A stretch of 64,000 bases of DNA from a virus. Within the stretch, counting starts at the first letter, position 1. Every line of letters starts with the position of its first letter. Where the stretch lies: IMG/VR virus record IMGVR_UViG_3300031951_010869, positions 1 through 64,000 of that record, one strand, 5' to 3'. Made by a program: the position numbers and the translations under genes. The notes under the pieces are model-generated. The model was not told where the DNA came from. It saw only the letters and a list, made by a program, of their open reading frames with translations, and searched no databases. Positions 7,273-16,253 of the stretch are shown here, piece by piece.

Positions 7273-8133
7273 ATGGCAGAGCCACAACAAGTTCAAATTC
7301 AAGTCGACCTTGAATATCTAAAAACCACTCGTGTTCACATCTGTATGCCCTGTTATGGGGGCCAGCTGACAGAAGCAACATTCATGAGTTTTATCAAATG
7401 GGGCAATACCTGCCGACAACTAGGCATTGATTGGACTGTAGAAACCATGACTAATGAAAGTTTGATTAGTCGTGCTAGAAACACTCTGACTGCAAAGTTT
7501 TTGAATACAGAAGGTTCAACACACTTGATGTTTATTGACGCGGACATTGGCTGGGAACCCTGGCATTTGTTGGTGTTGCTAAATCGCCAAGTGGATGTGA
7601 TTGGTGGATTGTATCCCATGAAATCACTGCCAGTTAAATGGTGTGTGAATGGCATTCCAGGTCAAGAAGAAGGCGTGGACAACTTGGTAGAAGTTACCAA
7701 GACTGGCACAGGATTCTTGTTGATCAAGAAAGATGTGTTTGACAAACTGAATGCACACCCTGCTGTGCGTCATTTCAACAATGACATTGGTCTAGATCCT
7801 GCGCTGGACAAGTACATGAAAACCTACTTTGACACTGCTGTGCGTGAAAACCGCTACTATTCAGAAGACTGGACATTCTGCGAAAACTGGCGTGATCTAG
7901 GCGGCAAAGTGTATATCGACAAACGTGTGTTGTTGAAACACGTGGGCACCTATGTGTTTGATGCGCAAACACAGGACAAGTTGTACCAAGACTTGCATGC
8001 TATTGCTGCTCCTAAGATTGCCAATGCACATGATGCAGCCAAGCAACCAGTTGATATAACTGAGCCTGAAATCATGGCATCCAGCACCCCTGTGGATGTT
8101 GTGCCCGTGGAAGAACCAGCTACAGCCAAGTAA
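7273..8133 (+). CDS. GT-A fold glycosyltransferase
   Basis: The 286-residue protein resembles Anp1/GT2-like glycosyltransferases. An N-terminal Rossmann-like strand (VHICMPCYGG) is followed by 'NTLTAKFL', then 'LMFIDADIGW' with a metal- and nucleotide-sugar-binding DAD at about 93-95, and a 'GTGFLLIKKDVF' segment near 138. The C-terminal 45 residues are a Pro/Val/Glu-rich tail. It would transfer a sugar in the cytoplasm; the acceptor (phage DNA, virion protein or host glycan) is unknown. The gene sits between a nucleotidyltransferase and the large head-type protein, with a strong GGAG ribosome site. Confidence 0.75.
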   Translation: MAEPQQVQIQVDLEYLKTTRVHICMPCYGGQLTEATFMSFIKWGNTCRQLGIDWTVETMTNESLISRARNTLTAKFLNTEGSTHLMFIDADIGWEPWHLLVLLNRQVDVIGGLYPMKSLPVKWCVNGIPGQEEGVDNLVEVTKTGTGFLLIKKDVFDKLNAHPAVRHFNNDIGLDPALDKYMKTYFDTAVRENRYYSEDWTFCENWRDLGGKVYIDKRVLLKHVGTYVFDAQTQDKLYQDLHAIAAPKIANAHDAAKQPVDITEPEIMASSTPVDVVPVEEPATAK

Positions 8134-8136
8134 CGG

Positions 8137-8142
8137 TAAATA
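8137..8142 (+). promoter_or_regulatory. late-promoter-like TAAATA element
   Basis: TAAATA immediately after the stop of the glycosyltransferase gene ends 9 nt before the ATG at 8151; no Shine-Dalgarno lies between. Confidence 0.45.
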
Positions 8143-8150
8143 CAGTTCGT

Positions 8151-11100
8151 ATGAACATCAACGAACTGGATTCCTTCAAGCTGAGTGATGCTGTAAAGTT
8201 TCACAATCGTCTCAACCCTAAAATCTGGGGCAGGGACGAGCAATTGTTACCCGAAGTACGCGAAAAGCTGTTGGCCATTGCTGACAATTTTCGCGAATTT
8301 CTTGGCGTAGGTGACCTTGACGTCCGTGACATAACCATCTCAGGCAGTAATGCTGCCTACAGCTATACCCCATATTCCGACATTGATCTACACCTTGTGG
8401 TGGAGTTTCCTGCTGACGACGAAGTTTATCAGGAACTGTTCAATGCCAAAAAATACCAATATAACGATGAACACAAGTTGAGCATCGGCGGCGTGCCTGT
8501 GGAACTGTATGTGCAAAATGCAGCCGAGTCTCCTGTGAGTCAAGGTGAGTATTCTATCCCACGTGACGAATGGATTCAAGTGCCACGCAGAAAACGTGCC
8601 AGAATTGACGACACCTGTGTGCGAGCCAAGGTCGAAGATTTGGATGCTAGAATACATTCAGCAATTGAATCTGGCAACGCTGAATCCATGAGCAGACTGT
8701 GGGACAAGATCAAGGCCATGCGCCAAAGTGGCTTGGATGCTCACGGCGAGTTTGGGTGTGAAAACATTGTGTTCAAAATCCTGCGTAACAAAGGTTGCAT
8801 CAAGGATTTGCGCACAGCTAGAACAGCCGCACAAGATCACGAGCTGAGTCTACAAGAACGCCGAAAAAAGAAATCCCGAGTGCGTTATGGATTTGGCAGC
8901 TATTGGTCTCCTGGATTTGGCTACGGAGGAGAATCAGGCGAAGGTGGTGACGGTGGTGGTGGCGAAAGCATGCGCGAAGGCCATCAAGGACAACCCTACA
9001 GTTCAGAAGATGGTGTTGCTGCCAGCACACAAATGTTCTTGAATGAAGATGACACTGAGAGCATGGTGCAACAGTTTATTCAAGACACTGCTGAACGCTT
9101 GGGCATTGAACGCATGCCTGAAATTGTACTACATGACAATGACGGATGGAGTGAACAAAATCGTTCATTTGGCATGTACCAACCAGAGCTGCATGTTTTG
9201 CATGTGAATCTGCGCGATCGACATGTGATGGATATTCTTCGCACTGTGGCACACGAACTGGCACACTGCCGCCAACAGGAATTAGAACAATTGGATCACA
9301 CATCTGGCAACACAGGCTCTCCTGTGGAGAACGAAGCAAACGCTGTGGCTGGCATTATCATGCGAGACTTTGCTGATGCACACCCAGAACTGTTTGACCA
9401 TGAAGACATTCGTGAGTCATCTGGATACATTCCCACCTGGGCCGAACGCAACGATCCTCGATTTGAAATGGCACTGAGTGTGGATGTGCATCCAGGACAA
9501 ACTGGCACAGAAGCCAACAAGATGCGACTGGCCACTGATTCGCAAGGCCATCCACAACTGTTGCGAGCAGATGGCAAGGTAAAGTTAGCAGAAAGTCTAG
9601 CACAAGAATTTGAACTGTTTGAAGAACAAGACCTGTTTGAAATAAACATGGGCAGCAAAAATTTGCGCAGGGAAGCTGCCAAAACAGGTGCCATTGCTGG
9701 CATGGAATTTGAAATGATTGTGCCTGGTATGGAATCCGAAGATCCTGAAATGGAACCAGACTATGATCAGGATGAACGCTGTGTTAGCATTGATGATGCT
9801 GTGCGATTCTTTCATGATGGCGACTACAACGGCCGTAGAGATGTTGAACGCCTGCGTGAAAGAATGCAGGACGATTTCCAGGAATGGCTGGATGAAAAAC
9901 TTCGCGATGACTGGGGCGGTGAAAGCCAAGATTACATTCGTGACTGGCTTCGGAATAATGTAAATGAAGATGAATGGAATCCTAACGAGTTAACTGGTGA
10001 TGAACGAAACGAAGCATTTGATGAATTTGCAGCCAATGTAGACGCTGATCCTTCGAGTACTTACTACAATGAAGCCTTTGATGAATGGCGGGAAGAATTC
10101 CAAGAAAATTATGACGAAAGCGACTGGTTAGACGCCACAGACCTTGACAGAATGAGTGAGGTTGAGCAAATGTATGGAATGAATTGGCCCTACTGGACTA
10201 GCATGAACAGCGGCGAGATTGACGCAGATCAAGTGGCTGACGAATTCAGTCAGGCTGTGGGTCGTGAAGTGCGAGTGAACACAAGATATCATCAGTCCGG
10301 CGACAGACCTGGACCCAACAATCAATTCTATGTAGTAGAACCAGACGCCAGTTTGGAAGGCGACAATGACGGCGACGAAGGCTTGGAGTTTGTGAGCCCG
10401 CCCATGCCCATAGATGAACTGCTGAAAGATTTAAATGCCGTGAAGGCCTGGGCTGGACGCATGGGCGTTTATACCAACAGTTCGACTGGCCTGCACATCA
10501 ACATATCAGTGCCTGACTACAGTTTAGATCGTTTGGACTATGTAAAACTGGCCTTGCTGTTGGGCGACGAGTATGTGCTCAAACAATTTGGTCGCAGTTC
10601 CAATACCTACACCAAATCAGCACTAGGCAAGGTGCGTGATCGTGTGCGGTCCAACCCCGAAGACGCACAGCGTTTGCTGGACAAGATGAAAGGTCAAATG
10701 GGTGAACTGGCTTCCAAGGCCATCCATTCAGGCAGCACAGACAAGTACACATCAATCAACACCAAGAGCGGACACATTGAATTCCGTTCGCCGGGTGGTG
10801 ACTGGCTGGATGACAACTTTGACAAGATTGAAAACACTCTGTTGCGTTTCACAGTGGCCATGAGTGCAGCACTTAACCCTGAAGCCTATCGAGAAGAGTA
10901 TCAAAAGAAACTATACAAACTGTTGACTCAGGATCAAAAAGGGTCAGACACAATCCGATACTTTGCTGACTATGTGGCTGGCAAGATTCCCAAGGCTGCC
11001 TTGCGTAGTTTTGTCAAGCAAGCACAACTACAACGCAAGACGGAGCGTAATAAAACAAGCGGTGAAAAGATGTGGTGGAACGTTTCCAATCCTGGCAATA

Positions 11101-12320
11101 GTTATGCCAGTGTAGAAGTTGTTGCCACCTCTCGAGAAGAAGCCATTGAAAAAGCCTTGGGGGATGATGGCTATCCGTCTTGGGCCAACACACGACAATC
11201 TATTGTGGCTGAACCTGTGCGTCCGTATAATTTGGATGCACAATCTACACAAGACGACGACACAGCTAGTGCCTTTACTGCACCGCCAGGTTCTCAAGGT
11301 GGTGGCCGCCCCAATGACCCCAACGGTCGCTATGCCATTGTGCTACGCTCGGATCCAGGCCTGTATGGCAGTTTTACTGGCCCAGCACCTGACTATCAGT
11401 TTAGATTTAACATGGGCAATCCAGCGGAACAGGCACAAGGCAGATATGTTCTCCAAGCCTGGGCTGCTAGAAACAATGTGGTTGCTGCTGACTACATGGT
11501 GGTGGATACTGAACAATGGGATCGGCCTGCAGATGCAGCATCGGGTGGTATCATTGACATTGAACCAGATATAGAGGTGGTCTACCCTGGAAGCACAGCA
11601 GCCTTGGCACAACAGCGAGCCACGCCAGGCACATTCTCTGGTGCATGGAAGGTGTTGGTCAATGGTGAAGAAGTTCATAGATTTTCAGGCGTGGGCAACA
11701 ATCAAGGCGATGCTAACCGTGTAGCGGCTCAATGGTTGCGAAACAATGGTCGGGGAGTGTCAGGCGAAGGCTTTGAAGTTGTGCCAATCATGACAGAAGG
11801 TGTAGCCGAAGGCAAGGATCGCTACGGAAACTTTGATCCTCCTGGTCCTGAAAGCCGACCCACAATGCCAGCGGGCACTGTGCGAGTGGATGTGTCAGAC
11901 ATGTATGACTGGTACAAGTTGGGCAAGAACATTGCTAACTTAGACAGAGATAACACTGACGATTTTGGCAAAGGACCACCCAGTACTATTGTGAGTTTTG
12001 GCGACGAAGATCTTGAACATGAATACATCAAGCAGTTGGAAAAACTAGGGTTAACCACCACTGACATTGATCCTGTAGATCCCAATCAACCTGCTGGCAT
12101 CAAGCGTCAAAAAACTGATCCCACATACAACGTAGGTGAAAACTTTGCTGACGGTCGGAATCCCCAAGACAAAGGCGATTCAAAGCGACACGGCGTGCCC
12201 ACCAAAGCATCAGTAAGCACCCTGCGTAAAGTGGCCAAACAAGGCGGTCGCAAAGGACAATTGGCACACTGGATGGCCAACATGAAGGCTGGACGGGCTC
12301 GAGCCAAACGCAATAAATAA
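8151..12320 (+). CDS. giant multidomain protein: nucleotidyltransferase, zincin, amidoligase-like
   Basis: The 1389-residue protein contains several parts. Residues about 1-235 look like a polymerase-beta-type nucleotidyltransferase: GSN at 65-67 followed by YSDIDL with Asp 77 and 79. A Gly/Ser-rich linker with Gly runs (about 245-280) leads to a metallopeptidase-like region with HELAH at 368-372. Residues about 500-890 resemble an amidoligase of the glutamine-synthetase/ATP-grasp-like class ('GMEFEM' near 516, 'GLEFVSPPM', 'TGLHINIS', 'IEFRSPGGDW' near 875). A G-V-A-E-G motif at 1217-1221 precedes the last segment, and the C terminus is Arg/Lys-rich. Such an enzyme could link amines to proteins by amide bonds. 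Late promoter, position and the VAE motif suggest a head-packaged, possibly injected protein. Confidence 0.75.
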   Translation: MNINELDSFKLSDAVKFHNRLNPKIWGRDEQLLPEVREKLLAIADNFREFLGVGDLDVRDITISGSNAAYSYTPYSDIDLHLVVEFPADDEVYQELFNAKKYQYNDEHKLSIGGVPVELYVQNAAESPVSQGEYSIPRDEWIQVPRRKRARIDDTCVRAKVEDLDARIHSAIESGNAESMSRLWDKIKAMRQSGLDAHGEFGCENIVFKILRNKGCIKDLRTARTAAQDHELSLQERRKKKSRVRYGFGSYWSPGFGYGGESGEGGDGGGGESMREGHQGQPYSSEDGVAASTQMFLNEDDTESMVQQFIQDTAERLGIERMPEIVLHDNDGWSEQNRSFGMYQPELHVLHVNLRDRHVMDILRTVAHELAHCRQQELEQLDHTSGNTGSPVENEANAVAGIIMRDFADAHPELFDHEDIRESSGYIPTWAERNDPRFEMALSVDVHPGQTGTEANKMRLATDSQGHPQLLRADGKVKLAESLAQEFELFEEQDLFEINMGSKNLRREAAKTGAIAGMEFEMIVPGMESEDPEMEPDYDQDERCVSIDDAVRFFHDGDYNGRRDVERLRERMQDDFQEWLDEKLRDDWGGESQDYIRDWLRNNVNEDEWNPNELTGDERNEAFDEFAANVDADPSSTYYNEAFDEWREEFQENYDESDWLDATDLDRMSEVEQMYGMNWPYWTSMNSGEIDADQVADEFSQAVGREVRVNTRYHQSGDRPGPNNQFYVVEPDASLEGDNDGDEGLEFVSPPMPIDELLKDLNAVKAWAGRMGVYTNSSTGLHINISVPDYSLDRLDYVKLALLLGDEYVLKQFGRSSNTYTKSALGKVRDRVRSNPEDAQRLLDKMKGQMGELASKAIHSGSTDKYTSINTKSGHIEFRSPGGDWLDDNFDKIENTLLRFTVAMSAALNPEAYREEYQKKLYKLLTQDQKGSDTIRYFADYVAGKIPKAALRSFVKQAQLQRKTERNKTSGEKMWWNVSNPGNSYASVEVVATSREEAIEKALGDDGYPSWANTRQSIVAEPVRPYNLDAQSTQDDDTASAFTAPPGSQGGGRPNDPNGRYAIVLRSDPGLYGSFTGPAPDYQFRFNMGNPAEQAQGRYVLQAWAARNNVVAADYMVVDTEQWDRPADAASGGIIDIEPDIEVVYPGSTAALAQQRATPGTFSGAWKVLVNGEEVHRFSGVGNNQGDANRVAAQWLRNNGRGVSGEGFEVVPIMTEGVAEGKDRYGNFDPPGPESRPTMPAGTVRVDVSDMYDWYKLGKNIANLDRDNTDDFGKGPPSTIVSFGDEDLEHEYIKQLEKLGLTTTDIDPVDPNQPAGIKRQKTDPTYNVGENFADGRNPQDKGDSKRHGVPTKASVSTLRKVAKQGGRKGQLAHWMANMKAGRARAKRNK
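12314..12319 (+). promoter_or_regulatory. late-promoter-like TAAATA element
   Basis: AATAAATAA overlaps the stop of the giant gene; TAAATA ends 8 nt before the ATG at 12327. Confidence 0.4.
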
Positions 12321-12326
12321 CCCATC

Positions 12327-12680
12327 ATGAGATATAAAGAAATTCTTGAAGCCTGCTGGACTGGTTATCGCCAAGCAGGCATGAAAAACAAAGGTGGTCG
12401 TCAGGTGCCCAATTGTGTGCCTGTGAGCGAAACCGAGTTGGAAGAAAATCTCCGTGATTGGTTCAAAGACAAGTGGGTACGCTTTGGGCCCGACGGCAAG
12501 ATCCGTGGTGATTGTGCTAGAGGCAGTTCAAAAGAAGGCAAGCCCAAGTGTTTGCCGCAAGCCAAAGCACATGCCCTGGGCAAAAAAGGTCGTGCGTCAG
12601 CAGCCGCAAGAAAACGCAGACAAGATCCCAACCCCAACCGCACAGGAAAGGCCATCAACGTGGCCACTAAAAAGAAATGA
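12327..12680 (+). CDS. basic probable head-internal protein
   Basis: The 117-residue product is strongly basic, with a Lys/Arg-rich second half. It starts 'MRYKEILEA', a short leader ending in I-L-E followed by Ala, the pattern of a T4 prohead-protease cleavage site. The next segment contains 'CWTGYRQAGMKNKGG' and 'VPNCVP', a module I associate with phage structural proteins, then 'RFGPDGKIRGDCARG'. Four Cys might bind metal. DNA binding inside the capsid is plausible. It overlaps the following gene by 4 nt. Confidence 0.6.
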   Translation: MRYKEILEACWTGYRQAGMKNKGGRQVPNCVPVSETELEENLRDWFKDKWVRFGPDGKIRGDCARGSSKEGKPKCLPQAKAHALGKKGRASAAARKRRQDPNPNRTGKAINVATKKK

Positions 12681-14512
12681 TTATAGACGACTTATTTGAA
12701 GCCTCACAGTCATGCCCACACTGTGGTGGTCCCATGTTCAGTGAAATGCTGATGATGGAAAAGAAAGACGCCTGCTACTACAAAGTAAAAGCGTCAGCAA
12801 AAGTATGGCCATCAGCCTATGCATCTGGACGCTTGGTTCAGTGTCGCAAAAAAGGCGCTGGCAATTATGGCAACAAGTCTGAAGGTGTGATGGAAATGGA
12901 CAAATCACAAACACCTCCAGGGCGTGATGGTAGTAACGATGAAGGCGGCAAAAAAGAATACACTGCTAAAGCAACCACTGCTAAAAAAGTAGCCAAGGAT
13001 GCTGAAAAGATTCTAAACAAAGAGTTAAACAAGAAGCAAGGTGTGGCGGAAGCAACTGGCGATCAAAAGTTTGACTCAATGATGGGTCAGATCACAGGTG
13101 GTGCTACTGCTAGGCAAAGTGTAGATAGTTTGAATAAGTCTCTCACTGCAAGAACAGGCAGCGACCCAGAAACAGCATTGGCCAAATGGGGCCAGGAATT
13201 TATAAATTGGCTTGAAAAAATTTGCCGCAACTTTGAAAGGCAAGGTGTAGATAGGTTTAATAAATTAGAAAAAGTAGGTAATCTTGACGACGGTGGCGAA
13301 ACTATGGCGCACTGGTTGATTGAGGTCGCCAAACAATCCAATACCTCAGGCATTACACAGGCTGACATACAGGAATTTTCTAGCGAGTTTAATACCCACG
13401 GAATGTGGGCTTGGCATCAGTTTCCTATAGCTTGGGGTCTAAAAGAATGGCAAGACTATAAAGATCAATGGACTGGCCCTGATGGTTACATAGCCAATCT
13501 AGGACAAGGCATGGCGGAAGGCTCGGAGTCAGATGCTTACGGTAACACTGGTGAAAAGCATGAATGTGGTTCTTGCGATGGCACTGGAATAGATACACAC
13601 GATGATGAGTGCCCAGAATGCGGTGGCAAAGGCTGGGTGAGAAATAAGGAAGCATTGAAGAAGAAAGGCATGGCGGAAGAGTATGAACTAGCAGGTGTTG
13701 GCGTAGCATACGAACTGGGTCGTCGAGCATACAAACAAGGTATGACCATCAGAGACAATCCATATAGTGCCACAAGAGAAGCCCGTAAAAATGACGAATG
13801 GGCCAAAGGATTAGAACGCGGCAAACACGATGCAAATGATGCCAGACATTTCCGCAGTAGTGTAAGAGAACAAGGTGTAGCGGAAGGTGATCTTGACGAA
13901 GGCTGGAAAGAAAAATTAGGTGGCGCGGCATTGGCAGGTGCAATGGCACTGGGCGCAGGTGGTGCCAATGCTAGAGTTACTCCTGATGGCCAAGGCGGTT
14001 TCACTGGCGGATTCAAGCCAAGTGCAACAATGACATCACCTGCTGATAATAAACCGGCTGCAGAAGCACCAAAAGGCTTTAGCAAAGAATATTTACAAAG
14101 TGTAATAGACGGCAAGCACCCAAGACCAATGGTTAGTGTTGAAAAAGCAAAAGAACTATTAAAGAACATGCAAGAAGGTGACTTGAATGAAAAGTCAACC
14201 AGCCAAGCACAATTCCGCACCATGGCAGCAGCCGCACACAATCCTGAATTTGCAAAAAAAGTTGGCATCAGCCAAGACGTTGCTCAAGAGTTCCACGGTG
14301 CTGATCGCAAGCAGGACTATGCAGACTTGCCTAAAAAGGCTGACGAAAGCAAATCAACTCCCAAAGAAAAAGAAGCCGACTACGGTGATGATTATCAAGA
14401 CATGATTGCTAGAGTAAAGAAACTGGCTGGCTTGGGCCCACTTAAAACTGTGTATGATCCCCAAAAGCGTGTGTATCGCAACATGCCCACAGCGGTGCAA
14501 CCTAAAAAATGA
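12677..14512 (+). CDS. modular head-internal protein with repeated G-V/M-A-E motifs
   Basis: The 611-residue protein is a string of unrelated modules. The leader 'MIIDDLFEA' ends in L-F-E before Ala. A zinc-ribbon-like CPHC follows, then the 'KVWPSAYASG' module (about 32-70). G-V/M-A-E motifs stand at 122-125, 278-281, 331-334 and 400-403. Between them are a helical Trp-rich module (about 127-275), a DnaJ-type zinc module with CGSC and CPEC (about 293-318) and a helical basic module (about 336-396). After them come a Gly/Ala hydrophobic stretch (about 415-432) and low-complexity helices. The spacing suggests cleavage of a precursor into separate internal peptides by a prohead protease. No enzyme is recognised. 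It ends in a 4-nt overlap with the next gene. Confidence 0.65.
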   Translation: MIIDDLFEASQSCPHCGGPMFSEMLMMEKKDACYYKVKASAKVWPSAYASGRLVQCRKKGAGNYGNKSEGVMEMDKSQTPPGRDGSNDEGGKKEYTAKATTAKKVAKDAEKILNKELNKKQGVAEATGDQKFDSMMGQITGGATARQSVDSLNKSLTARTGSDPETALAKWGQEFINWLEKICRNFERQGVDRFNKLEKVGNLDDGGETMAHWLIEVAKQSNTSGITQADIQEFSSEFNTHGMWAWHQFPIAWGLKEWQDYKDQWTGPDGYIANLGQGMAEGSESDAYGNTGEKHECGSCDGTGIDTHDDECPECGGKGWVRNKEALKKKGMAEEYELAGVGVAYELGRRAYKQGMTIRDNPYSATREARKNDEWAKGLERGKHDANDARHFRSSVREQGVAEGDLDEGWKEKLGGAALAGAMALGAGGANARVTPDGQGGFTGGFKPSATMTSPADNKPAAEAPKGFSKEYLQSVIDGKHPRPMVSVEKAKELLKNMQEGDLNEKSTSQAQFRTMAAAAHNPEFAKKVGISQDVAQEFHGADRKQDYADLPKKADESKSTPKEKEADYGDDYQDMIARVKKLAGLGPLKTVYDPQKRVYRNMPTAVQPKK

Positions 14513-14865
14513 GAGCATACGAGTTTGCACAGTTGAAAGAAGGCGCTGTAGAAGATTTGGAAAAAGATCTAGATGATCCCAAGAGCTACAGCGCAATTGA
14601 TCACATGATGCAAACCATTGCTCGTGACTACGGCATTACTGGCAAACAACTGCACGACGAGTTTGTGAAAAAACACGGCACAATTCCAGACAAGTGGACC
14701 CGCGAGCAACTGCGTGAATTAAGTTTTCTAGGTTCACAATGCACCAAAGACTGTTCTGGTCACAGAGCAGGATATGCCTGGAGTCAAAAGCGCGGTGGCC
14801 GACAACCTGCAAGTTGGAGCGACAGTTTCAATCGCGGTGCCGCACTGTTTGCAGCAGGAAAATAA
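14509..14865 (+). CDS. probable head-internal protein with Cys/His module
   Basis: The protein has 118 residues. Its N terminus 'MRAYEFAQLKEG' resembles leaders of T4 internal proteins and ends in L-K-E followed by Gly, a plausible prohead-protease site. A helical middle is followed by 'CTKDCSGHRAGYAW' and a basic 'GGRQPASWSDSFNRGAA' tail, a compact module that may be DNA-binding or metal-binding. It overlaps the modular gene before it (ATGA), so it belongs to the same late operon. Confidence 0.6.
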   Translation: MRAYEFAQLKEGAVEDLEKDLDDPKSYSAIDHMMQTIARDYGITGKQLHDEFVKKHGTIPDKWTREQLRELSFLGSQCTKDCSGHRAGYAWSQKRGGRQPASWSDSFNRGAALFAAGK

Positions 14866-14883
14866 TTAGGCCACCCCAAAACC

Positions 14884-14889
14884 CAAATA
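14884..14889 (+). promoter_or_regulatory. late-promoter-like CAAATA element
   Basis: CAAATA (in acccaaatac) ends 10 nt before the ATG at 14899 and starts a glycan-enzyme operon. The match to the late core is one base off. Confidence 0.3.
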
Positions 14890-14898
14890 CATAACTGC

Positions 14899-15744
14899 AT
14901 GATTGATATCTGCACAGTAGTATTTGAACAGGAACTGCCGATCCTTAAAATTCAGGCACAAAGCATAAACAATTATTGTCGCAACATAGGCATAAGAAAT
15001 ATCTATGTGGTGCTCAATGATTACGAAACCCTAGCGGAAAAAATTGATCCAGCATGGTGGGGTGATCTAGCAAGCTCTGTCTTGGTAGTGCCGCGCACAG
15101 CATTCAGCAGTGCTTGGATAGCAAACGGCTGGGTAAGCCAGCAGATTCTAAAACTTCTCACCGCGTCTATAAGTTACAATGTCTACACCATGGTATTAGA
15201 CGCCAAGACTATATTTGTTAGACCCTTGGAAATATCCAAATTGGTTAACGAACAAGGTCAGCTTACTGTGGGACAATTGGATATATTTGATGTTTTTAAA
15301 CCCAGTAAGAACATTGTGGATCAGCTGTTTGACATCAACATGACCAAACAAGCTGGCCCTGGCGGTGTGCCATTTTTCTTCCACAATGACACTGTACGCT
15401 TTATGATTGCTGATACCACAATCAAAACACATGAAAGTTTTCCCACATGGTTTCAGCGCCAAGGCATGCTGACAGAATTCATGTTGTACTCAGGATTTTG
15501 TCAATACAAGTATGGACATTTGGATCATTTTTATACCAAACAAAACACACTTGGCGGTGTGGTAAATGTTTGTCATAGCGAAGTTGACCAGTTTGATAAG
15601 AAACTTGAACTCATGCGTGATAAAAATGCTCTCACAGTGAGTATTCATCGAAATGCTTGGTCAAAAATGTTACCAGAACAAAAAACTGCATTTAAGATGT
15701 TGTTGATTGATCGCGGCCATTTTGCTGCTTGGGAACTTGAATGA
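14899..15744 (+). CDS. glycosyltransferase-like protein (DUF6492 type)
   Basis: The 281-residue protein begins with strand-turn-strand pattern 'MIDICTVVFEQELPILKIQAQSI' and has 'YTMVLDAKTIFVRP' around residue 95-110, where the D-x-K replaces the usual DxD of GT-A enzymes. The overall pattern resembles the DUF6492 glycosyltransferase-like family. It overlaps a PIG-L deacetylase gene (ATGA), which in turn overlaps an SGNH hydrolase, so the three probably modify one glycan. Substrate unknown. Confidence 0.6.
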   Translation: MIDICTVVFEQELPILKIQAQSINNYCRNIGIRNIYVVLNDYETLAEKIDPAWWGDLASSVLVVPRTAFSSAWIANGWVSQQILKLLTASISYNVYTMVLDAKTIFVRPLEISKLVNEQGQLTVGQLDIFDVFKPSKNIVDQLFDINMTKQAGPGGVPFFFHNDTVRFMIADTTIKTHESFPTWFQRQGMLTEFMLYSGFCQYKYGHLDHFYTKQNTLGGVVNVCHSEVDQFDKKLELMRDKNALTVSIHRNAWSKMLPEQKTAFKMLLIDRGHFAAWELE

Positions 15745-16253
15745 ACGCATTGTGTATGGTAGCGCATCCAGATGACTGTGTGATATTTGGTTACAGTTAT
15801 ATTCATGCGCACCCTGAGCACAAATGGACCATTGGCTATTTAACGTACACTGAGCATGATCCCCGAGGCCAAGAACTTTTGGCGTTTTGGAAACGTCGGG
15901 GAATCGACTGTGTGTTTTTGGGCTTTGAAGACCACTGGCATGACAACGAGCAAAAAGTATTCACACGCTGGGCTGAAGAATCTGCCGACCGTGCCTGCTG
16001 GCACCTTGCTCGTGATTATGATCTAGTGCTCACCCATGACGAACTAGGAGACTATGGACACATACATCATGTGCTGGTACATCGTGCAGTGCAGTGGCAT
16101 CCTAGACTGGTAACTTTTGCACGGCCTGGTGAAGGAGTTACACATACAATTCCACCTGGCACATACAACTTAGACGAATTGCCCATGCACAAAGAAATTA
16201 TTGCTAGTTTTCACAGCGAAGAACACCGAAACAGTTACAAGGAAACACTATGA
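15741..16253 (+). CDS. PIG-L/LmbE-like deacetylase
   Basis: The 170-residue protein has the zinc-binding AHPDD motif at residues 8-12 and a later 'GHIHH' (about 104-108), the two metal sites of the PIG-L/LmbE family that removes N-acetyl groups from GlcNAc-type sugars. It is somewhat shorter than cellular members (about 220-250) but keeps both motifs. The gene overlaps both neighbours by 4 nt, between a glycosyltransferase-like and an SGNH hydrolase gene, consistent with trimming of a phage- or host-made glycan in the cytoplasm. Confidence 0.8.
   Translation: MNALCMVAHPDDCVIFGYSYIHAHPEHKWTIGYLTYTEHDPRGQELLAFWKRRGIDCVFLGFEDHWHDNEQKVFTRWAEESADRACWHLARDYDLVLTHDELGDYGHIHHVLVHRAVQWHPRLVTFARPGEGVTHTIPPGTYNLDELPMHKEIIASFHSEEHRNSYKETL

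Noticed and set aside
9296-9703. Reverse-strand open frame within the 1389-residue protein
   Set aside because: Composition (Ser, Ala, Cys-rich) is that of an antisense shadow and the forward frame has recognisable motifs.
13537-14268. 243-codon open frame on the reverse strand
   Set aside because: It lies wholly inside the modular head-type gene, is Ser/Pro/Ala-rich in the manner of antisense translation, and has no ribosome site.
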